Assembly (NCBI GenBank): GCA_900550965.1
Contig: URUC01000004.1
Span: forward strand, 1-40,490
DNA from: an uncultured Collinsella sp.
GTDB lineage: Bacteria; Actinomycetota; Coriobacteriia; Coriobacteriales; Coriobacteriaceae
Reading direction: 5' to 3'
Length of the DNA: 40,490 nucleotides
The stretch's first letter is position 1; the number at the start of each line of letters is the position of its first letter. The position numbers and the translations under genes are program-made. This document shows, piece by piece, positions 26,515 through 34,255 of this stretch. The notes beneath the pieces are model-generated. The model worked only from the letters and a program-made list of their open reading frames with translations. It did not search any database and was not told the DNA's origin.

Positions 26515-27378
26515 CTGGAGGGTAACGGGGATTTGGATGCAGCAAAAGTCCTCTTGGTGGGACTCGTCGTAGCTCGTGGTATCGAGGTAGCAAAAGTCGA
26601 AAGCGTTGCCAACGGGCTGGAGCGCGTGCTCGTCCATGCAGGCAACGATGGCGCGGATGCCCTCGGGCTCGTACGGCATACCCCAGCGGCTCATGCACAG
26701 GTATGTGCCCTCGGGCAGCACTTCGATGCCGATCTCTGCCAGCTCGGCGGGATCGCTCGGCAGCAGTTCCTCGACACCGCGCGGCAGCACGGCAAAGGAG
26801 CCCGCGCCGGCGATAGGGTCGTCGGAATGCAGCGCCTCACGACGCAGCATGGCACCCCAGCCGCGCATAGGGCGCGTGCCCGTGAGCGCACGCATGCGCA
26901 GGATGGCCCGCATGAGCGTGGGGTGAAGCATCGAGCGGCCGCGCTCGATATCGCCTGGAAACTCCTCAAAGACCACGAAGCGGCGCTCGAACTGCTTGAG
27001 CTCCGGCTTGCCCTCGCGCTCGCGCCAGTAAACTGCCTCGTCGTAAAAGCTCAGACGCTCCTGCACGCTCGCACGCTCGGCTTTGAGCCCGGCAATCTGC
27101 TCGTCGAGCGCCTGCACCCGCGAGCGCAGGTGGTCGGTCATCTCGCTAATGTCGAACGTCGAGGCTAGGCGGTCGATCTCATCGAGTTCGAGCCCTAGGT
27201 CGCGCAGCATGCAGATCAGACGCATGAGCGGGATCTGCGTGGGCGAATAGAAACGGTAGCCTTTTTCGTTAACCACGGCGGGCTTAAACAGGCCGATCTT
27301 GTCGTAGTAGATGAGCGTTTGGCGCGAAACGTTAAACAAACTCGCCATCTCGCTAATCGCATACATGCCCGTCTGCAT
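26509..27378 (-). CDS. MerR-family transcriptional regulator with GyrI-like effector domain
   Basis: 289 aa from the ATG at 27378 with GGGAGG four bases ahead. The N-terminal MerR winged helix reads AISEMASLFNVSRQTLIYYDKIGLF, then KGYRFYSPTQIPLMRLI. A coiled coil (about 80-120) gives dimerisation. The C-terminal ~150 residues (RFVVFEEFPGDIERGR to the end) resemble the BmrR/GyrI effector fold, so a small molecule is the likely signal; the pocket contains several Trp/Tyr/Phe. It lies just behind ubiX, past a hairpin, making it the best candidate for control of the prFMN cluster. The last residues (QM-stop) derive from a repeat. Confidence 0.88.
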   Translation of the reverse strand: MQTGMYAISEMASLFNVSRQTLIYYDKIGLFKPAVVNEKGYRFYSPTQIPLMRLICMLRDLGLELDEIDRLASTFDISEMTDHLRSRVQALDEQIAGLKAERASVQERLSFYDEAVYWREREGKPELKQFERRFVVFEEFPGDIERGRSMLHPTLMRAILRMRALTGTRPMRGWGAMLRREALHSDDPIAGAGSFAVLPRGVEELLPSDPAELAEIGIEVLPEGTYLCMSRWGMPYEPEGIRAIVACMDEHALQPVGNAFDFCYLDTTSYDESHQEDFCCIQIPVTLQM

Positions 27379-27407
27379 AGGTCCTCCCGACACATCCTTT
27401 TTGCGCA

Positions 27408-27438
27408 CAAAGCCCGCCGCCCACAGGGGCAGCGGGCT
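27408..27438 (-). terminator. Hairpin terminator between ubiX and the MerR gene
   Basis: 12-base arms at 27411-27422 and 27427-27438 pair with one mismatch. On the minus strand the stem is followed by TTTGTG, a short T-run, so termination may be partial and let some transcripts run on into the regulator gene. Confidence 0.65.
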
Positions 27439-27470
27439 CAAACACTACTCGTATCCTACCCTAAAGACGC

Positions 27471-28049
27471 CTATGACCAGCGCTTATAGTTTGCGCATGA
27501 CACGCCGACGGCCTCGAGCGCCTTGGCGGCGATGTGGTGCACCGCGTCATCGAGCGTGGCGGGGCCGTTGTAAAACGTGAGCATGGGCGGCATGAGCATG
27601 ACGCCCGGTACGCGCGCAAGGCGCGCCATGTTGTCGACATGAATGGCGCTGAAGGGCGTCTCGCGCACCATGAGCACCAGGCGGCGCTGCTCTTTCATCT
27701 GCACGTCGGCCGCACGCAGCAACAGATTGTCGCTGTAGCCGCTCGCGATGCCGGCGAGCGTCTTCATGGAGCACGGGGCCACGATCATGCCGTCGACCGG
27801 ATAGGTGCCGCTTGCGATGGCGGCGCCGATGTTCTTGTTGTCGTAGACCACATCGGCATGCGTGGCAAACTCGTCGAGCGTCATGCCGAGCTCCTGCTCG
27901 ATGGTGATCTCTCCCCCGCGCGTGACGACAAGCGCCGACTCGGCACCTGCCTGGCGCAGGCATTTGAGGCACTCAAGACCCAGCGCGGCACCGCTGGCGC
28001 CAGACACGCCAACGACAATGCGACGGGGACGGACAGAAGACTCAGGCAT
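27471..28049 (-). CDS. ubiX: UbiX-family flavin prenyltransferase
   Basis: 192 aa. UbiX joins a dimethylallyl group to reduced FMN to make prenylated FMN, using dimethylallyl monophosphate (not the diphosphate) in the bacterial enzymes studied. The Rossmann-like start VVGVSGASGAALG, the VAPCSMKTLAGIASGYSDNLLLRAADV region and the MVRETPFSAIHVDNMARLA segment match the family closely. The length fits the UbiX/BsdB/LpdB class. It is 33 bases after the UbiD-type gene and ahead of a terminator-like hairpin, so decarboxylase and cofactor synthase are co-expressed. Confidence 0.95.
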   Translation of the reverse strand: MPESSVRPRRIVVGVSGASGAALGLECLKCLRQAGAESALVVTRGGEITIEQELGMTLDEFATHADVVYDNKNIGAAIASGTYPVDGMIVAPCSMKTLAGIASGYSDNLLLRAADVQMKEQRRLVLMVRETPFSAIHVDNMARLARVPGVMLMPPMLTFYNGPATLDDAVHHIAAKALEAVGVSCANYKRWS

Positions 28050-28082
28050 GACGGCTCCTTAACTACTTGGTAGGGCTACTTA

Positions 28083-29570
28083 CTAGAAAGCAATCTCCTT
28101 GGCCCACTTGTCTGTGTCGATCTCCATGAACTGCGAGCGAATGAAGTTCTTCTTGAGGTCGAACGGAACCGTGCAGTCGAAGATGGCCTTGCAGGCGATG
28201 CCGTGCTCGCGGATCGTGGGGTCGAACGCGGGGTCGTTGGACGGATCGAGCACGTGGCAGTGGCAACCGGGGATGGTGATGAGGTCCACGTCGGCCTGGA
28301 AGCGCGTGGTCATGGCCCACATCACGTCGCTCATATCGAAGATATCGACATCCTCGTCAACAAGGATGACGTGCTTGAGCTCGGAGAATGCCGAGAAGGC
28401 GAGCATGGCGGCGTTGCGCTGACGGCCCTCGTCATTTTTGCTCGACTTCTTGAACTGCATGATGGCAACGAACTTGCCGCCGCCGCAGGGGGCAGCGTGG
28501 ACGTTGAGCAGGCGGCCCGGGATGGCGGTCTCGACCATCTTGTAGATGGATGCCTCGGTGGGGATGCCGGCCATGGACACGTGCTCGTGCGAGGGACCGA
28601 TGCAGCTCTCCATGATGGGATTGACGCGCGTGGTGACGGCGGTGATCTTGATCACCGGGCAGACCTTGGCGCCACCGGTGTAGCCGGGGAACTCGGGCAT
28701 GGCGTAGCCGTGGCCGTTGACGTCCTCGTTGATGGTCTCGTCGTGCATGAGGTAGCCCTCGAGCACATACTCGGCATTGGCGATGCACTTCTGCGGAACG
28801 GTGACGCAGTCGGCAAGCTCGACGGCGTGGCCGCGCAGGGCGCCGGCGATCTGCAGCTCGTTAAAGCCGAGCGGCGTGGTGGGCGCCTCGAAGCCACAGC
28901 ACATGTACACGGCGGGGTCCAGACCGATGGAGATGGAGATGGGCATGTCTTCGCCGCGCTGGCAGTACTCGTCAAAGAACGCGCCAAGGTGACGGCTGCC
29001 CGGAGTGATCCACATGGCGAGCTTGTCCTTGTCGACGCAGGAGAAGCGGTGGATGGTCACGTCGGACTGGGAGCCGTCGGGGCTCGTGCCATAAGCGAGG
29101 CCCATGGTGATGTAGGGGCCGCCGTCGACGGGCGTGTTGGTGGGAGCGGGAACGATCTTGCGCAGGTCAAAGCCCTCGTCGGTCGCCTTGTACACGACCT
29201 CTTGGCAGTCGACGTGCGCACCCTCGGCGATCTGCTCGGGCGCGATCAGGTTCTCGAAGCGCTTGCCGATCTCGAGGCCCAGGTGCTCCTCGTCGAGGTC
29301 GAGCAGGGCGGCAACGCGCTTGCGGCTGGCAAGCATGCCGATGCAGACCTTGGCATCGTCAAAGCCCTTGACGTTGTTGAAGACCATCGCCGGGCCCTCT
29401 TTGGTCGGACGCATAACGGTGCCGCCGGCACCGACGCGACGATAGACGCCCGAGACCTCGGCGTCCGCGTCGACCTGGGTGTCGGTCTCGAGCAGCTGGC
29501 CCGGCATCTCGCGCAAAAAGTCGAGCGCGGAGCGCAGATCGTGGATCTGGGAAGCATCGGTAGTGGACAT
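28083..29570 (-). CDS. UbiD-family prFMN-dependent decarboxylase (phenolic-acid type)
   Basis: 495 aa from the ATG at 29570 (AAAGGAGCACGCT); 43 upstream residues are rejected. UbiD enzymes use prenylated FMN and Mn/K for reversible (de)carboxylation. The family motifs are VPQKCIANAEYVLEGYLM and NEDVNGHGYAMPEFPGYTG; the latter form is the one seen in gallate, protocatechuate and 4-hydroxybenzoate decarboxylases (LpdC/AroY/BsdC) and not in ubiquinone-pathway UbiD. PIMESCIGPSHEHVSMAG follows. Substrate is therefore probably a hydroxybenzoate or similar carboxylic acid, but this is inference. It lies between the transporter and ubiX genes, all on one strand. Confidence 0.92.
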   Translation of the reverse strand: MSTTDASQIHDLRSALDFLREMPGQLLETDTQVDADAEVSGVYRRVGAGGTVMRPTKEGPAMVFNNVKGFDDAKVCIGMLASRKRVAALLDLDEEHLGLEIGKRFENLIAPEQIAEGAHVDCQEVVYKATDEGFDLRKIVPAPTNTPVDGGPYITMGLAYGTSPDGSQSDVTIHRFSCVDKDKLAMWITPGSRHLGAFFDEYCQRGEDMPISISIGLDPAVYMCCGFEAPTTPLGFNELQIAGALRGHAVELADCVTVPQKCIANAEYVLEGYLMHDETINEDVNGHGYAMPEFPGYTGGAKVCPVIKITAVTTRVNPIMESCIGPSHEHVSMAGIPTEASIYKMVETAIPGRLLNVHAAPCGGGKFVAIMQFKKSSKNDEGRQRNAAMLAFSAFSELKHVILVDEDVDIFDMSDVMWAMTTRFQADVDLITIPGCHCHVLDPSNDPAFDPTIREHGIACKAIFDCTVPFDLKKNFIRSQFMEIDTDKWAKEIAF

Positions 29571-29711
29571 AGCGTGCTCCTTTCGGGAGAGTGTCCGGCG
29601 GCGGGAGTGCCGCCGGCTTGGTAACGTAATGGGGCCGCAGCGCTCATAGATGGGGCGCTCGGGCACTCGCAGTTCAAGCACTCGGCTAATTACAGCCAAG
29701 CACTCGACTGC
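29571..29711. other. Transporter/decarboxylase gap with hairpin and GCACTCG triplet
   Basis: Perfect 8-bp hairpin CCGGCGGC / GCCGCCGG at 29595-29616, 25 bases upstream of the UbiD start, without a T-run. Three copies of GCACTCG occur at 29663-29669, 29678-29684 and 29700-29706, with a small GGCT / AGCC inverted repeat in between. No gene. The hairpin could set the ratio of transporter to enzyme. Confidence 0.45.
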
Positions 29712-31169
29712 TTACATCAGGCCAAAGAGGTGGAACCAGGCGGCCTCGACCAGCACGACGATAAAGACGACCGCAGTGAGGGGAATGCCCATGCGCATAG
29801 CCTCTTTGGAGGTGTAGCCGCCAGCGTCCTTGCCCTCGCCGATAAGGATCGGCAGGTTATGGAACGGCAGGATGTAGTGGATGTTGATGGACGTAAAGAC
29901 GATGAGCGCCACGGCGAGCGGGCTCACGCTGGAGCCGGCCGCAAAGCTGATGAACGCCGGCACGCACACGCCGAGCACGGCCATGACCGAGCCCATGAAC
30001 ATGTGGATGATCATGGAAAGCGCGGCGACGAGCAGGGCGAACAGGAAGATGTTCTCGGGCACGGAGCTGGGAAGCACGACATCGGCGATCCAGGCGTTCA
30101 TGCCGGTGGCACCGCCCACGGAACCCACGGCCATGGCGGCCGTCAGGAACATGAGGGACTTGATGTCGACAGCGTTCCAGCTGGCAGGAGTGAGAACCTC
30201 GCCGATGATGGGCATGGCGAGCGCGACACCGATGGCAAGTGTCACCCAGCCGATGTAATCGCCCGAGACGGTAAGCCACAGCGCGATGGCGATGACAAGC
30301 CACACGATGGTGCGGATCTCCTTGACGGAGAGCTTGCCGAGCGCGGCCTGCTTGGCCACGATCTGCTCGCGATCGTAGACGAGCTCCTTGCTGGGCTTAA
30401 AGAGGAAGAGACCCAGGAACAGGGTGCACAGCAGCGCGACCAGCATAGGCACGCTCATGTACAGGAACCAGTCGACAAAGGACGGGCTCATGCCGCCGGC
30501 CTCGGCGCTGTACTGCGCGACGAGCGGGTTGAGCGTGGAGTCGCCCGTCAGGAAGAACATGGAGCCCGGGGCAGCAGCGGCAAACACGAGGAAGCCGAGC
30601 TTGCCGCGGTCGTCGTCACCGTAGCCGGCGGACTCGGCAATGACCGAGACGACGGCGAGGATGAGGAAGGCGCGGGGGAACGGATGCGGGATCAGCAGCG
30701 ACAGCACAAAGGTGAGCGCGAAGATTGAGATGATGAGCGACTTGGCATCGCGCACGAACTTGAGCATAAACGCATAGGCGATGCGCTCGCCCAGGCCCGA
30801 CTCCTTGACCGCGCTGGCGATGAGGTAGGCGCCGATGACGAGCCACATGGTGGCTTTGGTCCACGAGCTAAACGTGGAGGCGACCGTCGCCGAGATGCTC
30901 GCGGCACCCGTGTCGTCCACGCACACCTTGAACAGAACGAGCAGCGCGCAATAGAGCAGGCCCACAAAGCCCGGCTGTGCCACGCCACACGCCCAGAACA
31001 CCACCGTGGCAAGCGTCAACGCCAGACAGGTCTGACCGCCGGCCGTAAGCTCGACCGTCGAGCTCAGCTCCACCAAAGGAAGAAACTTCACCAGCAAAAA
31101 GACAACGATACCCAGCACAAAGCCAATTTCGCGCTTGGTGATCTTAAACGCCTTCTTTTCCGCTTCCAT
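29712..31169 (-). CDS. DASS-family (SLC13-type) carboxylate transporter
   Basis: 485 aa from the ATG at 31169 (AAAGG eight bases ahead). It has ~11-13 hydrophobic helices. The divalent-anion:Na+ symporter family is suggested by the paired re-entrant SxT-like segments: FLTGDSTLNPLVAQYS in the first half and FTSINIHYILPFHNLPILIG in the second, plus PHPFPRAFLILAVVSV. These carriers import di- or monocarboxylates with Na+. Being directly upstream of the UbiD and UbiX genes, it likely imports their carboxylic substrate or exchanges substrate and product. The exact ligand is not readable. Confidence 0.88.
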   Translation of the reverse strand: MEAEKKAFKITKREIGFVLGIVVFLLVKFLPLVELSSTVELTAGGQTCLALTLATVVFWACGVAQPGFVGLLYCALLVLFKVCVDDTGAASISATVASTFSSWTKATMWLVIGAYLIASAVKESGLGERIAYAFMLKFVRDAKSLIISIFALTFVLSLLIPHPFPRAFLILAVVSVIAESAGYGDDDRGKLGFLVFAAAAPGSMFFLTGDSTLNPLVAQYSAEAGGMSPSFVDWFLYMSVPMLVALLCTLFLGLFLFKPSKELVYDREQIVAKQAALGKLSVKEIRTIVWLVIAIALWLTVSGDYIGWVTLAIGVALAMPIIGEVLTPASWNAVDIKSLMFLTAAMAVGSVGGATGMNAWIADVVLPSSVPENIFLFALLVAALSMIIHMFMGSVMAVLGVCVPAFISFAAGSSVSPLAVALIVFTSINIHYILPFHNLPILIGEGKDAGGYTSKEAMRMGIPLTAVVFIVVLVEAAWFHLFGLM

Positions 31170-31261
31170 CTCCCCACCTTTCTTGTTGGGGGCGCTCCGG
31201 ATTCGCGGCCACGTTGCCACTTAAAAAGGGGCGCCCGTTATCGGACACCCCTTACGTTGCG

Positions 31262-31285
31262 CTGTGTTGTGGCAATACAGTCAAG
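31262..31285 (-). promoter_or_regulatory. Operator/promoter element upstream of the DASS transporter
   Basis: Plus-strand CTGTGTTGTGGCAATACAG (31262-31280), an imperfect palindrome, overlaps TTGACT (minus strand, plus 31278-31283), a good -35. The same block occurs ahead of the LpdD-Nudix gene at 32403-32421 with three differences over 19 bases. No strong -10 follows, as expected for activator-dependent MerR-type promoters. Confidence 0.6.
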
Positions 31286-31330
31286 CGGATTTTTTTGGAT
31301 GAGAAGCGATCCCCTGGACAAAAACCATCA

Positions 31331-31377
31331 CAACATTCGACGCTTTTCCTCGTTTTCGAGATTTTCGTCGAATGTTG
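31331..31377. repeat. CAACATTCGACG inverted repeat, copy 2
   Basis: Perfect 12-bp arms at 31331-31342 and 31366-31377 around the inner CTCG-TTTT-CGAG. It is the partner of 26405-26457. Outer bases have drifted (right arm TTGCGA against TTGTGA in copy 1). Confidence 0.8.
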
Positions 31378-31412
31378 CGACGGTTTGGATGTGGCAACGG
31401 GACTGTCTTTTT

Positions 31413-32360
31413 TCACATAGCAAGGGCTGTGCGGATGGAGGGGACCTCCAGAGCCTCGCGGAGCCAGGGGGCCAGCTGCTCGGGGTGACCCTGCAGATAG
31501 CCTTTGAGCTCGGAGGGCGCCACGCGGCGCACCTCCGAGATCTCCTCTTGGTTGATATGCAGCTCGCCCGGCTCAACATGGGCTACGAACACCTCGCACC
31601 ATTCGCACTCGCAGCGGCCGTCGCCGTGGTCCTCGCGGTACACCACGTGTCCGAGGTGCTTGAGCTGATCGGGCTCGCGCGTGATGCCAAGCTCTTCGTT
31701 GATGCGACGTGCCGTGGCGGCCGCGACGTCTTCCCCGGGGAGCGGATGGCCGGCACAGCCATCGGCCAGCACCCCGCCCCACAGGCGTTTGAGCGGGCTG
31801 CGACGACAGAGCAGCAGGCGCGCGTCTTCGCCCTGGCCCTCGACCAGAAGCGTCAGAAATGCCTGATGCAAGATTCCCTCGCCGGTATGGGCCTCGATGC
31901 GGTCGACGGGGCCAAGCGCCTCGCCGGTCGCGGCATCGACCGCCACGACCTCGGCGCCTGCGCCGCCCTCATCCCAGCCGGCGCGCAGAATGCGGGCTGC
32001 GGCCTCCTCGAGCGCGGCGATGAGTTCCTTGGTGGTATCGAGCATGCGCTTCAGGTCGTCCCCGCTCGCCTGTTCAACATGAAAACCCGTGCTTGCAACT
32101 ACCGGCACACTAAAGCGCGTGGCCAGCGCCGCTGCGATATCGTGCGCCGGGATCTCGTCTCGATGGCACGGAACGGCCAGGATGCTCACCGTCGCCGTAC
32201 GGCCGGGCTCGGGACGCGGAATGGCCTGTGCCGTGGCGCCCAGGTGCGCAAATTCCGGCGAGCAGGCGTAGACCGCCATGCCTCGCGGTGTCACCGTCAG
32301 CTGGGCCTCGAGCGCAAACTTGCCCTCGCCCACTGCAACCTTTGTCGTGTGCATACCCAT
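31413..32360 (-). CDS. LpdD-like prFMN chaperone domain fused to an IDI-like Nudix hydrolase domain
   Basis: 315 aa from the ATG at 32360 (AGGAG upstream). Residues 5-125 match the LpdD/BsdD-type small subunit of phenolic-acid decarboxylases, thought to help load prFMN: FALEAQLTVTPRG, then AVPCHRDEIPAHDIAAALA and VVASTGFHVEQAS. Residues 135-305 resemble type-I isopentenyl-diphosphate isomerase. The five IDI metal ligands are kept (H158, H165, H205, E251, E253). The IDI catalytic Cys position before GHP is Ala203, with Cys one residue earlier. The Nudix box is G204-x5-E210-x7-R218-R-I-N-E-E-L-G-I, with the EE of true hydrolases where IDI has YE. It probably works with the UbiX/UbiD genes next to it, perhaps making dimethylallyl monophosphate. 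Confidence 0.85.
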   Translation of the reverse strand: MGMHTTKVAVGEGKFALEAQLTVTPRGMAVYACSPEFAHLGATAQAIPRPEPGRTATVSILAVPCHRDEIPAHDIAAALATRFSVPVVASTGFHVEQASGDDLKRMLDTTKELIAALEEAAARILRAGWDEGGAGAEVVAVDAATGEALGPVDRIEAHTGEGILHQAFLTLLVEGQGEDARLLLCRRSPLKRLWGGVLADGCAGHPLPGEDVAAATARRINEELGITREPDQLKHLGHVVYREDHGDGRCECEWCEVFVAHVEPGELHINQEEISEVRRVAPSELKGYLQGHPEQLAPWLREALEVPSIRTALAM

Positions 32361-32401
32361 GGGATCTCCTGTCGCCCGCGATGTACCTGAGACCATCTTC
32401 A

Positions 32402-32426
32402 CCTGTATTGCGACTATACAGGCAAG
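32402..32426 (-). promoter_or_regulatory. Operator/promoter element upstream of the LpdD-Nudix gene
   Basis: CCTGTAT-N7-ATACAGG (32402-32422), a perfect 7-bp inverted repeat. On the minus strand TTGCCT overlaps its outer arm exactly as TTGACT does at the transporter site. The shared 28-base block matches at 21 positions. A -10 is not obvious; with a 19-base spacer GAAGAT would be the weak candidate. Confidence 0.6.
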
Positions 32427-32473
32427 CGCAGTCTGCGACAAAGGGGGCAGGCACCTGACGCATTCTGTTAGAG

Positions 32474-32500
32474 TTGCAGGGATTGAATCCCGCTTATTAA
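32474..32500 (+). promoter_or_regulatory. Probable promoter and operator of the MFS gene
   Basis: TTGCAG (32474-32479) and ATTAAT or TATTAA near 32495-32500 form a plausible promoter. GGGATT-G-AATCCC (32479-32491), a 6-bp inverted repeat, sits between them and may be a regulator site. The region is shared with the divergent LpdD-Nudix gene. Confidence 0.45.
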
Positions 32501-32521
32501 TGCGACATTGGAGTTACAACC

Positions 32522-33757
32522 TTGACCGCCGCAACCACGCCTAAAAGTAAGTCAACCGCCGCCGCGCTCTCCCCCGCGCGCACCAAGCTCTGCCTGGCGC
32601 TGCTCGTGCTGTTGGGATTCTCGCTCGGCTGCTCCGAGTTCGTGGTCATCGGCATCGAAAGCGACCTGGCGACGGAGCTCGGCATCTCGCTTGCCACAGC
32701 GGGCCAGCTCATCAGCGTGTTCGCACTCGTCTACGCCATCGCTACGCCAGTGCTTGCGCTCAGCACGGGACGCTTCCGCCGCTACCGGCTGCTCGTGTGC
32801 TACAGCATCGTCTTTGTGCTCGGCAACCTGGTCATGGCGTTGGCGCCCAACTTCCAGGTACTGTTTATCTCGCGCATTGTCCTGGGTTCTGTCTCGGGCG
32901 CACTGCTCGCCGTGGGCGTGACGTACATCCCCGAGCTGCTGTCCCCGCAGCAAACTTCGCTTGCCATCTCGGTGGTGTACGGTGCGTTTTCCGTGGCGAT
33001 GGTCTTTGTCACTTCGATCGGCAAGTTTGTGGCCGACACGCTCGATTGGCACATGGCCATGTACGGCACGCTGACCTTTGCCGTTCTAATCTGCGGAGCG
33101 CTCGTGGCGTTTATGCCGCGCGCTGGGCAGACCGATGAGCCCGCCACCTTCCGCGAGCAGGCGGGTCTGCTACGCGAGCCGAGCATCATCACCGGCATGC
33201 TCATCTTTTTGTTTGGCGTGGGCTCGGTCTACGTATTCTACGGCTACGTGACGCCTTATCTTGAGCAGGTGCTGGGTATGGGAACCGTTCAGGCGAGCAC
33301 CACGCTTATGGCCTACGGCGTGTTCTGCCTGATCTCGAACATCCTGGGCGGATGGATCGACGCGCGTTTTGGCATGAAGGCACTGCTTGTGACGTTTGTG
33401 CTGCAGGCCGCGGCGTTACTCGGGCTGTTTGCCGTGGGCGGCACCATGCCGCTCGCGCTGGTCTTTGTCTTTAGCCTGGCGATGCTCATGTACCTGTTCT
33501 CGGTCTCATGCATCACGCACTTTATGGACGTGGCACGCAGCCGCCATCCCAAATCGATGGTACTCGCGAGCTCGGTAGAACCCATGGCGTTTAACGTCGG
33601 CATTTCGTTTGGCACCGCAGTAGGCGGCGCCGTGGTGAGCAGCGTTGGCATTGCCTACGTTGGCGCGGTTGGTGCCGCGTTCTCGCTTGTGGCCTGGGCG
33701 CTTACGCTGGTGACGATTAAGCTGGCTCGCTGGGAGCGCAAGCGAGCGAGGGCGTAA
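32522..33757 (+). CDS. MFS transporter, DHA1 (drug/arabinose/purine efflux-like)
   Basis: 411 aa with 12 predicted membrane helices. The AraJ/PbuE-like DHA1 pattern is seen in GFSLGCSEFVVIGI and the loop ATPVLALSTGRFRRYR after helix 2. Helix 5 and the second half repeat this layout. The start is TTG at 32522 with GGAG eight bases ahead. Members export drugs, sugars or purine bases. It is divergent from the prFMN cluster; a link with it (for example product export) is possible but not shown. Confidence 0.88.
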   Translation: MTAATTPKSKSTAAALSPARTKLCLALLVLLGFSLGCSEFVVIGIESDLATELGISLATAGQLISVFALVYAIATPVLALSTGRFRRYRLLVCYSIVFVLGNLVMALAPNFQVLFISRIVLGSVSGALLAVGVTYIPELLSPQQTSLAISVVYGAFSVAMVFVTSIGKFVADTLDWHMAMYGTLTFAVLICGALVAFMPRAGQTDEPATFREQAGLLREPSIITGMLIFLFGVGSVYVFYGYVTPYLEQVLGMGTVQASTTLMAYGVFCLISNILGGWIDARFGMKALLVTFVLQAAALLGLFAVGGTMPLALVFVFSLAMLMYLFSVSCITHFMDVARSRHPKSMVLASSVEPMAFNVGISFGTAVGGAVVSSVGIAYVGAVGAAFSLVAWALTLVTIKLARWERKRARA

Positions 33758-33808
33758 GCGCAGATGCGATACTCGAGCTCGATGATGGCGATCGAAAGGA
33801 AACCGCAT

Positions 33809-34255
33809 ATGCAACGTGTACTGTTTATCTGCCATGGGAACATCTGCCGCTCGACGATGGCTGAGTCGGTGTTTACCGAGCTCGTGCGCCGCGCTGGGCG
33901 CGAGGCGGAGTTTGTCATCGATTCCGCAGCGACCTCAACTGAGGAGATCGGCAACCCGCCGCATCATGGCACGGTCGCCAAGCTGCGCGAAGTCGGGATT
34001 CCCGTCGTTGCGCACCGTGCCCGCCAGGTGCGTCGAGCAGAGTATGGCGACTGGGATCACATTGTCTATATGGATGCTGAGAACGCGCGCGGCCTGCGTC
34101 GCATCTTTGGCGACGACCCCTACGGCAAGATTACGCGCTTGCTCGATTGGACCGAGCGCCCCGGCGACGTGGCCGATCCCTGGTACACCGGCAACTTCGA
34201 TGCCATCTACCGCGGCGTACTCGACGGTTGCACTGCTATGCTCGAGCAGCTGTAA
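33809..34255 (+). CDS. Low-molecular-weight protein-tyrosine phosphatase
   Basis: 148 aa from the ATG at 33809 (AAAGGAAACC upstream); 15 further open residues are rejected. The P-loop reads FICHGNICRSTMAES with nucleophile C8 and R14 in the C-x5-R pattern, and the general acid Asp lies in VADPWYTG. Such enzymes dephosphorylate tyrosine kinases of capsule or stress pathways; the partner is not encoded here. It follows the MFS gene by 51 bases and may be co-transcribed. Confidence 0.95.
   Translation: MQRVLFICHGNICRSTMAESVFTELVRRAGREAEFVIDSAATSTEEIGNPPHHGTVAKLREVGIPVVAHRARQVRRAEYGDWDHIVYMDAENARGLRRIFGDDPYGKITRLLDWTERPGDVADPWYTGNFDAIYRGVLDGCTAMLEQL

Noticed and set aside
29571..29699. N-terminal extension of the UbiD protein to 29699
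   Set aside because: The ATG at 29570 has an AAAGGAG site at good spacing and begins at family-like sequence; the extension is Arg-rich and crosses a hairpin.
31413..32360. Plain isopentenyl-diphosphate isomerase call for the Nudix domain
   Set aside because: The catalytic Cys position is Ala, the Nudix box has the hydrolase-type EE, and an LpdD-like domain is fused in front, so a simple idi label would mislead. Isomerase activity is not excluded.
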